From positions 2,926,501-2,990,500 of the forward strand of contig JADKFX010000001.1 in NCBI GenBank assembly GCA_016717265.1: 64,000 nt of DNA. The letters run 5' to 3'. The stretch comes from Saprospiraceae bacterium (lineage in GTDB: Bacteria; Bacteroidota; Bacteroidia; Chitinophagales; Saprospiraceae). The stretch's first letter is position 1. The number at the start of each line of letters is the position of its first letter. A model generated the notes under the pieces. It searched no databases. It was not told where the DNA came from and saw only the letters and a list, made by a program, of their open reading frames with translations. The position numbers were made by a program, and so were the translations under genes. This document shows, in pieces, positions 27,454 through 35,079 of this stretch.

Positions 27454-28110
27454 TTAATTTATTTTCATTTCTGGAATTTCTCCTTCGATAATTAAAGTTG
27501 CATCGGTTGCTTTAATAATATCTTCCACACGCACACCTGGAGCGCGTTCCACAAGTTTAAAGCCTGCTTCTGTAATTTCGATTGTCGCCAGATTCGTTAC
27601 TATTTTATCAATACATTTAACGCCTGTTAAAGGCAAGGTACATTTTCTTAATAATTTAGAATTTCCTTGATGATCTGTATGCATCATGGCCACAATAATA
27701 TTCTTTGCAGATGCCACCAGATCCATAGCGCCCCCCATTCCTTTCACTAATTTTCCAGGAACTTTCCAATTCGCGATATCACCATGCTCTGAAATTTCCA
27801 TAGCGCCTAATACAGTTAACTGAATATGTTGACCTCTAATCATTGCAAAACTCATGGAAGAATCAAATATGGATGCTCCTTTCAATAAGGTGACTGTTTG
27901 TTTTCCAGCATTGATCATATCTGCATCTTCTTCGCCTTCAAATGGAAAAGGGCCCATCCCTAAGATGCCATTCTCTGATTGAAAAACAACATTTATTCCT
28001 TGCGGAACATAATTGGCAATGAGAGTTGGAATTCCAATACCAAGGTTAACATACCAACCATCTTTTAATTCTTGTGCAATTCTTTTTGCTATACCATTTT
28101 TATCAAGCAT
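27454..28110 (-). CDS. scoB: Succinyl-CoA:3-ketoacid CoA-transferase subunit B
   Basis: 218 residues, standard for the beta subunit. The catalytic glutamate sits in the SENGILGMGPFP motif (about residues 46-57). Further conserved stretches are KLVKGMGGAMDLV and IMMHTDHQGNSKLL-like (VAMMHTDHQGNSK). With subunit A it moves CoA from succinyl-CoA to acetoacetate in ketone-body or short-chain acid use. It follows scoA by 20 bp and must be in one transcript with it. Confidence 0.94.
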   Translation of the reverse strand: MLDKNGIAKRIAQELKDGWYVNLGIGIPTLIANYVPQGINVVFQSENGILGMGPFPFEGEEDADMINAGKQTVTLLKGASIFDSSMSFAMIRGQHIQLTVLGAMEISEHGDIANWKVPGKLVKGMGGAMDLVASAKNIIVAMMHTDHQGNSKLLRKCTLPLTGVKCIDKIVTNLATIEITEAGFKLVERAPGVRVEDIIKATDATLIIEGEIPEMKIN

Positions 28111-28130
28111 ACTTGTATTATATTATGAAT

Positions 28131-28829
28131 TCAATTTTTAATTCGAACAGTTCTTTGTTCAATTCTTTTTTCATATGCAATTCCTTGAAATATACGCTGC
28201 ACAAAAACTCCTGGAGTGTGAATAAAATTTGGATCTAAATCTCCAGGTTCCACTAATTCTTCAACTTCTGCAATTGTTATTTTACCAGCCATTGCCATCA
28301 CATGATTGAAATTTAACGCTGTTCCTTTATAAATCAAATTTCCAAAACGGTCACCTTTCCATGCTTTTACCAATGCAAAATCGGCTGTTAAAGCAGTTTC
28401 CAGGATATGAGGCTTCCCATTAAAAATTCTACTTTCTTTGCCTTGAGCTATTTCAGTTCCATATCCTGCAGGTGTAAAAAATGCTGGTATTCCTGCGCCT
28501 CCTGCCCTGCAACGTTCAGCTAATGAACCTTGAGGAATCAAATCGACTTCTAATTCACCGCTCAACATTTGCCGTTCAAATTCTTCATTTTCACCTACAT
28601 AGGAAGAAATCATTTTTTTGATCTGCTTATTATTCAAAAGTAAACCCAAGCCAAAATCATCAACTCCTGCATTATTTGAAATACAAGTCAGATTTTGAAT
28701 ACCCGAATTTACAAGGGCTCGAATACAATTTTCAGGAATTCCGCATAATCCGAATCCACCTACCATTAAAGTCATACCTGAGTGAATATCTTTAATGGCT
28801 TCTTCAGCGTTGGCTACAATTTTATTCAT
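28131..28829 (-). CDS. scoA: Succinyl-CoA:3-ketoacid CoA-transferase subunit A
   Basis: 232 residues. Family I CoA-transferase alpha-subunit motifs are visible: MTLMVGGFGLCGIPENCI near the N-terminus (the G-rich CoA-binding loop), CISNNAGVDDFGLGLLL, AERCRAGGAGIPAFFTPAGYGT and IYKGTALNFNHVMAMAGK. It forms the heteromer with ScoB. The gene is first in a two-gene operon and lies about 70 bp from the tRNA-Lys terminator on the same strand, so it needs its own promoter; none with a TAnnTTTG box is obvious. Confidence 0.94.
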   Translation of the reverse strand: MNKIVANAEEAIKDIHSGMTLMVGGFGLCGIPENCIRALVNSGIQNLTCISNNAGVDDFGLGLLLNNKQIKKMISSYVGENEEFERQMLSGELEVDLIPQGSLAERCRAGGAGIPAFFTPAGYGTEIAQGKESRIFNGKPHILETALTADFALVKAWKGDRFGNLIYKGTALNFNHVMAMAGKITIAEVEELVEPGDLDPNFIHTPGVFVQRIFQGIAYEKRIEQRTVRIKN

Positions 28830-28900
28830 AATATGAAGGTATTGAAAAATTACGTCTCACAATTATATGCTTTTCAAATTGATCCTTGTGTTAAATTAGA

Positions 28901-28932
28901 AAACCCTTGTAAAACAATGATTACAAGGGTTT
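28901..28932 (-). terminator. Rho-independent terminator of tRNA-Lys
   Basis: A 12-bp perfect stem, AAACCCTTGTAA / TTACAAGGGTTT, with an 8-nt loop starts 5 bp past the end of the tRNA and is followed on the minus strand by a short T run. It isolates the tRNA transcript from scoAB. Confidence 0.85.
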
Positions 28933-28937
28933 TATAG

Positions 28938-29010
28938 TGATCTGTTTGGGACTCGAACCCAAGACCCACGGCTTAAAAGGCCGTTGCTCTACCGACTGAG
29001 CTAACAGATC
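28938..29010 (-). tRNA. tRNA-Lys(TTT)
   Basis: 73 nt on the minus strand fold as a complete cloverleaf: acceptor GATCTGT/ACAGATC (7 bp), D arm GCTC/GAGC, anticodon stem ACGGC/GCCGT with loop CTTTTAA (anticodon TTT), a 5-nt variable loop GGGTC, T arm TTGGG/CCCAA with loop TTCGAGT, and discriminator A. The CCA end is not encoded, so it must be added after 3' trimming. A near-consensus promoter lies 25 bp upstream and a terminator 5 bp downstream, so it is a single-gene transcript. Confidence 0.97.
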
Positions 29011-29035
29011 AGTCCACGATTCTAAAATCGAGCTG

Positions 29036-29066
29036 CAAAGATACACTTACAGGGCTTTTTTCCAAA
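29036..29066 (-). promoter_or_regulatory. Promoter of tRNA-Lys
   Basis: On the minus strand TTTG (29063-29066), a 19-bp spacer and TATCTTTG (29036-29043) match the Bacteroidota consensus TTTG-N19-TAnnTTTG exactly. It is placed about 25 bp before the mature tRNA 5' end. This is the best promoter match in the window. Confidence 0.82.
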
Positions 29067-29197
29067 ATATTTGTAATTTATATAATATAAGTTCCATTAA
29101 AAAGCAAAAGCCCTGAAATTCTCAAGTAAATAATTGAAAGCTGTAAGCTAAATTTTGCCCTTATAAACGAGAATAAAAAACGATCCTCTCCAAGCTC

Positions 29198-29498
29198 TTA
29201 ACTCTTGCCTCTTAATTATCGCCCCTTGACTATTAACTTTTAATTATTGACATTCGCCCCTTGACTCTTAATTCTTGACTATTAACTCTTAATTATTAAT
29301 TATTGACTCTTGACTCTTAATTATTAACTATTGACTCTTAATTATTAACCATTGACTCTTGACTCTTAATTATTAACTATTGACTCTTGACTCTTAATTA
29401 TTAATTATTGACTCTTAATTATTAACTATTGACTCTTGACTCTTGACTCTTGACTCTTGACTCTTAATTATTAACTATTGACTCTTGACTCTTAATTA
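29198..29498. repeat. Heptanucleotide tandem array, 43 units in strict 7-bp register
   Basis: The 301 bp can be cut into 43 consecutive heptamers with no slip. From 29261 to 29498 there are 34 clean units, all of the form TTRAYYM: mostly TTGACTC, TTAATTA and TTAACTA, with single TTAACCA and TTAATTC variants. The nine units at 29198-29260 keep the phase but are degenerate, including TTGCCTC, TTGACAT and two copies of TCGCCCC. The clean part ends precisely at the stop codon (29499-29501, complement) of the RNase Z gene. Local higher-order blocks recur, for example TTGACTC-TTAATTA-TTAACTA, suggesting growth by slippage of 21- and 28-bp blocks. It encodes no protein: stop codons appear in all frames. 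Confidence 0.95.
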
Positions 29499-30425
29499 TC
29501 ACGAATCTACTTTAATAATTAATCCTTCGGTTCCCAATATGGTGTTTTCAAAAATCGATTGGCACTCTTTTAAAATTGGATCAAGTTTTTCATATCGCGA
29601 CGAATAATGACCCGTCAATAAAGTTTTTACATTTGCTGCCAATGCAATTTTTGCGGCTTGTATAGCTGTGCTATGACCGTTCTCCTGAGCCTTTAAACTT
29701 AATTCATCGAGGTAGGTCGTTTCATGGTACAACAAGTTAATATTCTTCAAATATGGAATCAAAGAAAGTTCATAGCGTGTGTCAGAACAATAGGCATATT
29801 TTCTAGTTTTCTGCTGGTCTAATACAAGTTGACTATTGGATATTTTGCTATGATCGGACAAGCTAATGTCAAAGCCTTCTTCAATTTGCTTCCAATATTC
29901 CTTAGAAATGCCCAATTCATTTATTGCATGTAGGTTTAATTTTCTTTTAGCTAACTTTTCTTCAAATAAAAAACCACTCGTTGGGATTTTATGATTTAAA
30001 GGCAAACTTTTAACTTTAACATGCTCGTCTTCAAAGATTATCTTACCCTGAAAATCAGTAATATTGTGAAAACATATTTTATAGTGTAACTCACCTGATG
30101 AAAAAGATAAAATTTGAGTTATCATCTCTTCTATACCTTGAGGAGCATAGATATTTAAATCCTCTTTTCTATCCATTAAATTATAACTCGTTATGAGTCC
30201 GGGTAAACCAAAGACATGGTCTCCATGTAAATGAGAAATAAAAATATGATCAATTCTGGATTTTCGAATGCCGTACTTCTTTAATTGGAATTGAGTTCCT
30301 TCTCCACAGTCTATTAAAAATAATTTTTCATGAATATTTAATACCTGTGCTGATGGTAACCGGTTAAATGCAGGCAAAGCAGCGCTGCATCCCAGCAACT
30401 GAAGCTCAAATTTTCCGGTATTCAT
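29499..30425 (-). CDS. rnz: Ribonuclease Z
   Basis: 308 residues. It has the metallo-beta-lactamase core with the zinc-binding motif HLHGDH at residues 65-70, FLIDCGEGTQFQL upstream of it, and later AYCSDTRY, LYHETTYLDE and LLTGHYSSRY, all typical of bacterial RNase Z. The enzyme cuts pre-tRNA 3' trailers, needed where CCA is not encoded, as in the tRNA-Lys next door. The start ATG lies 2 bp after the stop of the STAS-domain gene, so the two share a transcript. Its stop codon is followed directly by the heptad array, which gives further in-frame stops at once (TGA then TAA). Confidence 0.93.
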   Translation of the reverse strand: MNTGKFELQLLGCSAALPAFNRLPSAQVLNIHEKLFLIDCGEGTQFQLKKYGIRKSRIDHIFISHLHGDHVFGLPGLITSYNLMDRKEDLNIYAPQGIEEMITQILSFSSGELHYKICFHNITDFQGKIIFEDEHVKVKSLPLNHKIPTSGFLFEEKLAKRKLNLHAINELGISKEYWKQIEEGFDISLSDHSKISNSQLVLDQQKTRKYAYCSDTRYELSLIPYLKNINLLYHETTYLDELSLKAQENGHSTAIQAAKIALAANVKTLLTGHYSSRYEKLDPILKECQSIFENTILGTEGLIIKVDS

Positions 30426-30427
30426 TT

Positions 30428-30802
30428 CTATTCTTCTTCCGAAAGATCCCGTTCAAGATCCTCCATAAAAACATACTCAATTGCTTCTTCTATAGTAGGT
30501 ATAATGGTTAAAATACCATCTAGTTTTGAAATTTCGATTAATTTTTGAACGCTCTCACTTTTGATATTTGTCATAACAAAAGAACCATAGTCTTTCCAAA
30601 TTCTATTTGCGGTTAAAATAGAACTCAATCCTGATGAATCGACAAAGTCTACATCTCCTAGATCAAAAATTAGATTTCGTACACCTTCATTCCTCAAGAA
30701 TACAAATTCTGATTTTAAATGAGGAGCAATCAGAGAATTTAGATTTTTCTCTTCCAGGCTAAAAATTGCGTACCTGTCTTGTTTATCTACCTGATATTTC
30801 AT
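30428..30802 (-). CDS. STAS-domain protein (anti-sigma factor antagonist-like)
   Basis: 124 residues, one STAS domain spanning almost the whole protein. The phosphoacceptor loop reads DVDFVDSSGLSSIL, with Ser57 at the position phosphorylated in SpoIIAA-like antagonists. The C-terminus is an acidic tail (EDLERDLSEEE). No anti-sigma kinase or PP2C phosphatase is nearby, so the regulatory partner lies elsewhere. It is the first gene of the operon with rnz and has a well-formed promoter about 100 bp upstream. Confidence 0.87.
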   Translation of the reverse strand: MKYQVDKQDRYAIFSLEEKNLNSLIAPHLKSEFVFLRNEGVRNLIFDLGDVDFVDSSGLSSILTANRIWKDYGSFVMTNIKSESVQKLIEISKLDGILTIIPTIEEAIEYVFMEDLERDLSEEE

Positions 30803-30895
30803 TGGTTATGCTGGTGAATATTATAATATATTAAAATATACTTGTTTATCCATATTAAATAATAAATATATGAATAAATAAATATCCAAAATTAT

Positions 30896-30903
30896 TACCT
30901 TTG
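30896..30903 (+). promoter_or_regulatory. Possible -7 element pointing to clpC
   Basis: TACCTTTG fits TAnnTTTG but lies about 157 bp before the clpC start and has no visible -33 partner. It sits back to back with the STAS-rnz promoter. Confidence 0.3.
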
Positions 30904-30908
30904 GAATG

Positions 30909-30938
30909 CAAAAGTAATAAACTTTGTACCCAAGCAAA
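30909..30938 (-). promoter_or_regulatory. Promoter of the STAS-rnz operon
   Basis: On the minus strand TTTG (30935-30938), an 18-bp spacer and TACTTTTG (30909-30916) fit the phylum consensus. The transcript would have a leader of about 100 nt before the STAS gene. Confidence 0.65.
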
Positions 30939-31060
30939 ACACAAAGCCTTTATATTTGGCATAATCGATTGCTGGCAGGAGGTTAATTATTTATTAAACA
31001 AGAGGAATTCCGTAATCAAAACGGCTTTTAATTTGTATTTTAGATATAATTATCAATTAA

Positions 31061-33604
31061 ATGAATAAGAAATTTTCCCAAAAAGTCAAAAAGGTTTTGG
31101 CCAATAGTCGGGAAGAATCCCTCAGACTTGGTCATGACTATATAGGCACAGAACATATTTTACTTGGACTGATCCAGGAAAAAGATACCTTGGCTGTGAA
31201 TGTATTAAGAGCCTTAAAAGTAGATCTTGAAGACCTCCGATTTAAAATTGAGGAAGCGATTCCAGTTAAAAAAGGAAATGAAGCTACCTTTCAAGTTGGT
31301 AATTTACCACTTAATAAGCATGCGGAGAAAGTTTTAAAATTTACTTACCTGGAGGCAAAAGTGAATAAGGAAGAAGAAATATATCCTGAACATTTGGTTC
31401 TTTCTTTGCTAAAACACAATGAAAACCTTGCTTCGCAAATCCTAGATCAATTTAATGTAGATTATGAAAGTTACCGTTCTGAGCTCGAATATTTAATCGA
31501 ACAAAAAGCGGAAGATCCGGGATTAGAAGATTTACCCCAAAATGCAGCATCCGATTCTGACCCATACGAAGATGAGCCAAGTCAAGGAACCTATTCTCGT
31601 AAATCCAGTAATAAATCAATGACACCGGTTCTTGATAATTATGGAAGGGATGTATCCCGACTGGCAGAAGAAGGAAAATTAGATCCTATAATCGGTCGTG
31701 ACAGAGAAATCGAAAGAGTTTCACAGATTTTAAGTCGCCGGAAGAAAAACAATCCGATATTAATTGGAGAACCAGGAGTTGGAAAAACAGCTATTGTAGA
31801 AGGCTTAGCATTGCGTATAATTCAGAAAAAAGTGTCCCGCACTTTATTTAATAAACGCATTGTAATGCTTGATTTGGCGGCACTTGTTGCTGGCACAAAA
31901 TACCGTGGTCAATTTGAGGAACGGATTAAAGCGATTATGACTGAACTTGAAAAATCAAGAGATGTCATTTTATTTATTGATGAAATCCATACTATTATTG
32001 GAGCTGGTGGAGCTACCGGTTCATTAGATGCATCCAATATATTTAAACCCGCATTGGCACGTGGCGAGTTGCAATGTATCGGAGCCTCCACATTGGATGA
32101 ATACCGTCAGCATATTGAAAAAGATGGAGCTTTAGATCGTCGGTTTCAAAAAGTAATGGTAGATCCTCCGACGGCAGAAGAAACGATTCAAATATTGAAT
32201 AATATTAAGTCGAAATATGAAGATTATCATTCTGTAAGTTATTCGGATGAATCTATTATAAGTTGTGTAAAATTAAGTGACCGATATATCACAGATCGAT
32301 TTTTACCTGATAAAGCGATTGATGTTATTGACGAAGTAGGTGCAAGGGTTCATTTAAAAAATATCCATGTTCCAAAACATATTGAAGAAATTGAAAAACA
32401 AATTGATCAAATAAAAGATCAGAAGAATATTGCTGTGAAAAGTCAACAATATGAAAAAGCTGCTGATTTAAGGGATTTAGAATCCCGTTTAATGAAAAAA
32501 CTGGAACAATCAAAAACAGAATGGGAAGCTGATGCAAAAGCAAAACGGTATCCGGTTACTGAAGATGATATCGCTGAGGTAGTGTCTATGATGACTGGTA
32601 TACCAGTAAAAAAAGTCGCCCTATCCGAAAGCAAGAAATTGGTAAATATGGCGGATGAAATCCGAAAATCTATAGTCGGACAAGATGAAGCGATTACCAA
32701 AATATGCAAAGCCATTCAAAGAAATCGGGTTGGTTTAAAAGATCCTAGAAAGCCTATTGGATCCTTTATTTTTCTGGGTCCTACGGGTGTTGGAAAAACA
32801 GAGTTAGCAAAAGGAATTGCAAGATTTTTATTTGACTCTGAGGAAGCTTTAATCCGTTTGGACATGAGTGAATACATGGAGAAATTTACAGTTTCCAGGT
32901 TGATCGGTGCTCCTCCAGGTTATGTAGGATATGAAGAAGGTGGACAGCTTACGGAAAAGGTAAGACGTAAGCCTTATTCTGTGGTACTATTAGATGAAAT
33001 TGAAAAAGCCCATCCAGATGTTTATAATATCTTATTACAAGTATTAGATGAAGGTTTATTAACGGATGGTTTAGGTCGAAAAGTAGATTTCAAAAATACC
33101 ATCATTATCATGACTTCAAATATAGGAGTCCGCCAGTTGAAGGACTTTGGACAAGGAGTAGGATTTGCGACCAAGACCCGGGTTGACAACCAAGATGAAA
33201 ATACAAAAACAGTCATTAAAAATGCATTAAAGAAAACCTTTTCACCTGAATTTTTAAACAGAATTGATGATGTTTTAATATTCAATACGCTTGAAAAGCC
33301 AGAAATGCATAAGATTATCAGGATTGTTTTACAAAAATTGATAACGAGAATAGAGCAATTAGGATACTTTTTAACAATGTCGGATGAGTCTATTGATTTT
33401 CTAGCTGAAAAGGGGTTTGATCCACAATTTGGAGCACGACCTTTACATCGGGCAGTTCAAAAACATCTTGAAGATCCTTTAGCTGAATTTCTACTCAATG
33501 AAAATCCGGAAGCTGGTTCAAAACTAAAAGCAACCCTGGATAAGGAAAAAGAAAATATTATCATTCAATTTTCAACAAAAACGAGTTCCTTAAAGAAAAC
33601 ATGA
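31061..33604 (+). CDS. clpC: ATP-dependent Clp protease ATP-binding subunit ClpC
   Basis: 847 residues in the ClpC order: double Clp-N domain (about 1-150; LGHDYIGTEHILLGLI, IYPEHLVLSLL), AAA-1 with Walker A GEPGVGKT (236-243) and the FIDEIHTIIGAGGA Walker B region, a short middle domain with a UVR-like stretch (QYEKAADLRDLESRL, about 465-480), and AAA-2 with GPTGVGKT (about 573-580) and LLDEIEKAHPDV. It unfolds substrates for ClpP in the cytoplasm and takes part in stress response. It is followed by infC after 57 bp. Confidence 0.95.
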   Translation: MNKKFSQKVKKVLANSREESLRLGHDYIGTEHILLGLIQEKDTLAVNVLRALKVDLEDLRFKIEEAIPVKKGNEATFQVGNLPLNKHAEKVLKFTYLEAKVNKEEEIYPEHLVLSLLKHNENLASQILDQFNVDYESYRSELEYLIEQKAEDPGLEDLPQNAASDSDPYEDEPSQGTYSRKSSNKSMTPVLDNYGRDVSRLAEEGKLDPIIGRDREIERVSQILSRRKKNNPILIGEPGVGKTAIVEGLALRIIQKKVSRTLFNKRIVMLDLAALVAGTKYRGQFEERIKAIMTELEKSRDVILFIDEIHTIIGAGGATGSLDASNIFKPALARGELQCIGASTLDEYRQHIEKDGALDRRFQKVMVDPPTAEETIQILNNIKSKYEDYHSVSYSDESIISCVKLSDRYITDRFLPDKAIDVIDEVGARVHLKNIHVPKHIEEIEKQIDQIKDQKNIAVKSQQYEKAADLRDLESRLMKKLEQSKTEWEADAKAKRYPVTEDDIAEVVSMMTGIPVKKVALSESKKLVNMADEIRKSIVGQDEAITKICKAIQRNRVGLKDPRKPIGSFIFLGPTGVGKTELAKGIARFLFDSEEALIRLDMSEYMEKFTVSRLIGAPPGYVGYEEGGQLTEKVRRKPYSVVLLDEIEKAHPDVYNILLQVLDEGLLTDGLGRKVDFKNTIIIMTSNIGVRQLKDFGQGVGFATKTRVDNQDENTKTVIKNALKKTFSPEFLNRIDDVLIFNTLEKPEMHKIIRIVLQKLITRIEQLGYFLTMSDESIDFLAEKGFDPQFGARPLHRAVQKHLEDPLAEFLLNENPEAGSKLKATLDKEKENIIIQFSTKTSSLKKT

Positions 33605-33630
33605 TGCAAATAATGTTAACGAGTATTTAG

Positions 33631-33638
33631 TATATTTG
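33631..33638 (+). promoter_or_regulatory. Probable -7 element for infC
   Basis: TATATTTG matches TAnnTTTG. It lies 23 bp before the TTG start of infC in the short gap after clpC, so infC can be transcribed independently of clpC. Confidence 0.5.
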
Positions 33639-33661
33639 CATCCTTAACTAAACATTTTCAT

Positions 33662-34249
33662 TTGAGTCAAAGAAGAGTTCCTGTAAATAAGTTCGACGAA
33701 CTAAAAAGTCAATTCAGAACAAACGAATCGATCCGTAACAGTCAAATAAGGCTTGTTGGAGAAAATTTCGATGAAATTAGTGTGGTCGCTGGAAAGCCGA
33801 TTGAAGCTGGTGTATATTATACAGATCAAGCTATCAAATGGGCTTTTGATTTAGGTATGGACCTGGTAGAGATTACTGCAAAAGCAGACCCTCCTGTTTG
33901 TAAAATCATAGATTTTAAAAAGTTCTTGTATTTAAAACGCAAAAAGGAGAAAGAACTTAAAGCAAAAACAGCTAAAACTGTTGTTAAAGAAATTCGATTT
34001 GGGCCACATACCGACGACCATGATTTTGAATTTAAAATGAAACATGCCATTAAATTTCTTGAAGAAGGTGCTAAAGTAAAGGCATATGTTCAGTTTCGAG
34101 GTCGAGCCATTGTATTTAAAGATCGTGGTGAACTGGTCTTACTTCGTTTTATAAAAGAACTTGAGCCATATGGTGTTGCAGAGGAATTACCTAGATTAGA
34201 AGGTAAAAGAATGCACGTTATCCTATCTCCGAAGAAAAAAACGAATTAA
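33662..34249 (+). CDS. infC: Translation initiation factor IF-3
   Basis: 195 residues with TTG as the start codon. No ATG is available upstream in frame, and the conserved N-terminal domain (RTNESIRNSQIRLVGEN, near residue 22) leaves no room for a later start. The C-terminal domain is marked by KEIRFGPHTDDHDFEFK and VKAYVQFRGR. IF-3 checks the initiator codon on the 30S subunit. It discriminates against its own non-ATG start in E. coli, giving autoregulation, and the TTG here suggests the same logic. It heads the infC-rpmI-rplT group. Confidence 0.95.
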   Translation: MSQRRVPVNKFDELKSQFRTNESIRNSQIRLVGENFDEISVVAGKPIEAGVYYTDQAIKWAFDLGMDLVEITAKADPPVCKIIDFKKFLYLKRKKEKELKAKTAKTVVKEIRFGPHTDDHDFEFKMKHAIKFLEEGAKVKAYVQFRGRAIVFKDRGELVLLRFIKELEPYGVAEELPRLEGKRMHVILSPKKKTN

Positions 34250-34274
34250 ATACTTCAAATTCCCGACATTTTTA

Positions 34275-34282
34275 TACCTTTG
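34275..34282 (+). promoter_or_regulatory. Probable -7 element for rpmI-rplT
   Basis: TACCTTTG fits TAnnTTTG and lies 36 bp before the rpmI ATG, in the gap after infC. This suggests that the two ribosomal protein genes can be transcribed separately from infC. Confidence 0.48.
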
Positions 34283-34318
34283 CAGTCCGAATTATTGGAC
34301 CTAAATATATTAAGCATC

Positions 34319-34516
34319 ATGCCGAAGGTTAAAACGCATTCCGGAGCTAAAAAGCGGATGAAATTGACAGGAACGGGAAAAGTTAAACGCTTTCAAGCCA
34401 AAACTTCCCACTTTATGAGAAATAAGTCGAAAAAAGCTAAAAGGCATTTAGTACATTCTGTGATTGTTCACAAAAGTGAAGAAAAACGAATGAAAGCTTT
34501 ATTAGGTATATTTTAA
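34319..34516 (+). CDS. rpmI: 50S ribosomal protein L35
   Basis: 65 residues from the ATG at 34319, the usual length, beginning MPKVKTHSGAKKRMKLTGTG and rich in Lys/Arg. An in-frame upstream start would add 13 residues unrelated to L35 and overlap the promoter region, so I place the start here. It is followed by rplT after 61 bp. Confidence 0.96.
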   Translation: MPKVKTHSGAKKRMKLTGTGKVKRFQAKTSHFMRNKSKKAKRHLVHSVIVHKSEEKRMKALLGIF

Positions 34517-34577
34517 AATATTTTTAAACTTCAAGGTTAAGTATCAATTTTTTTGATCCCTTGCAAAAAAATAAGTT

Positions 34578-34922
34578 ATGCCACGTTCAGTTAACGCAGT
34601 AGCGTCTCGAAGAAGAAGAAAGAAAATCATGAAAGCTGCCAGAGGTTATTTTGGTGGCAGATCTAAAGTGTATACAGTTGCCAAAAACGCTGTAGAAAGG
34701 GCAATGAAATATGCCTTTAAGCATCGTAGAGAGAAAAAAAGAGCTTTCAGAAGACTTTGGATCGCCAGGATCAATGCAGCGGTAAGACCCTTAGGTTTAA
34801 GCTATTCCAAATTCATCCATTTGTTAGCGACTAACAATGTACAAATTAATCGTAAAGTGTTAGCAGACTTAGCATTAAATAATGCACCTGCTTTTAATGC
34901 GATTGTACAAAAAGTAAAATAA
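34578..34922 (+). CDS. rplT: 50S ribosomal protein L20
   Basis: 114 residues, starting MPRSVNAVASRRRRKKIMK, with the expected KAARGYFGGRSKVYTVAKNAVERA and LWIARINAAVR blocks. L20 is needed early in 50S assembly and in other bacteria represses its own operon by binding the mRNA leader. No clear L20-site fold was identified by eye. Confidence 0.96.
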   Translation: MPRSVNAVASRRRRKKIMKAARGYFGGRSKVYTVAKNAVERAMKYAFKHRREKKRAFRRLWIARINAAVRPLGLSYSKFIHLLATNNVQINRKVLADLALNNAPAFNAIVQKVK

Positions 34923-34990
34923 GCAGAACATTTTATTGAAAGTGAACTATTGTAATTGCTTATTTATAACATATATAAGCAGTTATTAAA

Positions 34991-35002
34991 AACGCTAGCG
35001 TT
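34991..35002. repeat. Perfect 12-bp palindrome AACGCTAGCGTT
   Basis: It lies in the convergent gap between rplT and the ABC permease gene. It is flanked by two smaller inverted repeats (a TGCTTAT/ATAAGCA pair near 34957-34981, and TACC/GGTA at 35005-35017). None is followed by a T run, so it is not a classical terminator. Confidence 0.6.
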
Positions 35003-35079
35003 AATACCTTTTAGGTAATGACAGAAGTGTTTATTGTCTTGTTATAAAGACGATTCATAGATAGACAGTCCATGCGAAG

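Noticed and set aside
29198..29498. Heptad array as a CRISPR array
   Set aside because: The units are 7 bp with no unique spacers between longer repeats, and no cas gene is nearby.
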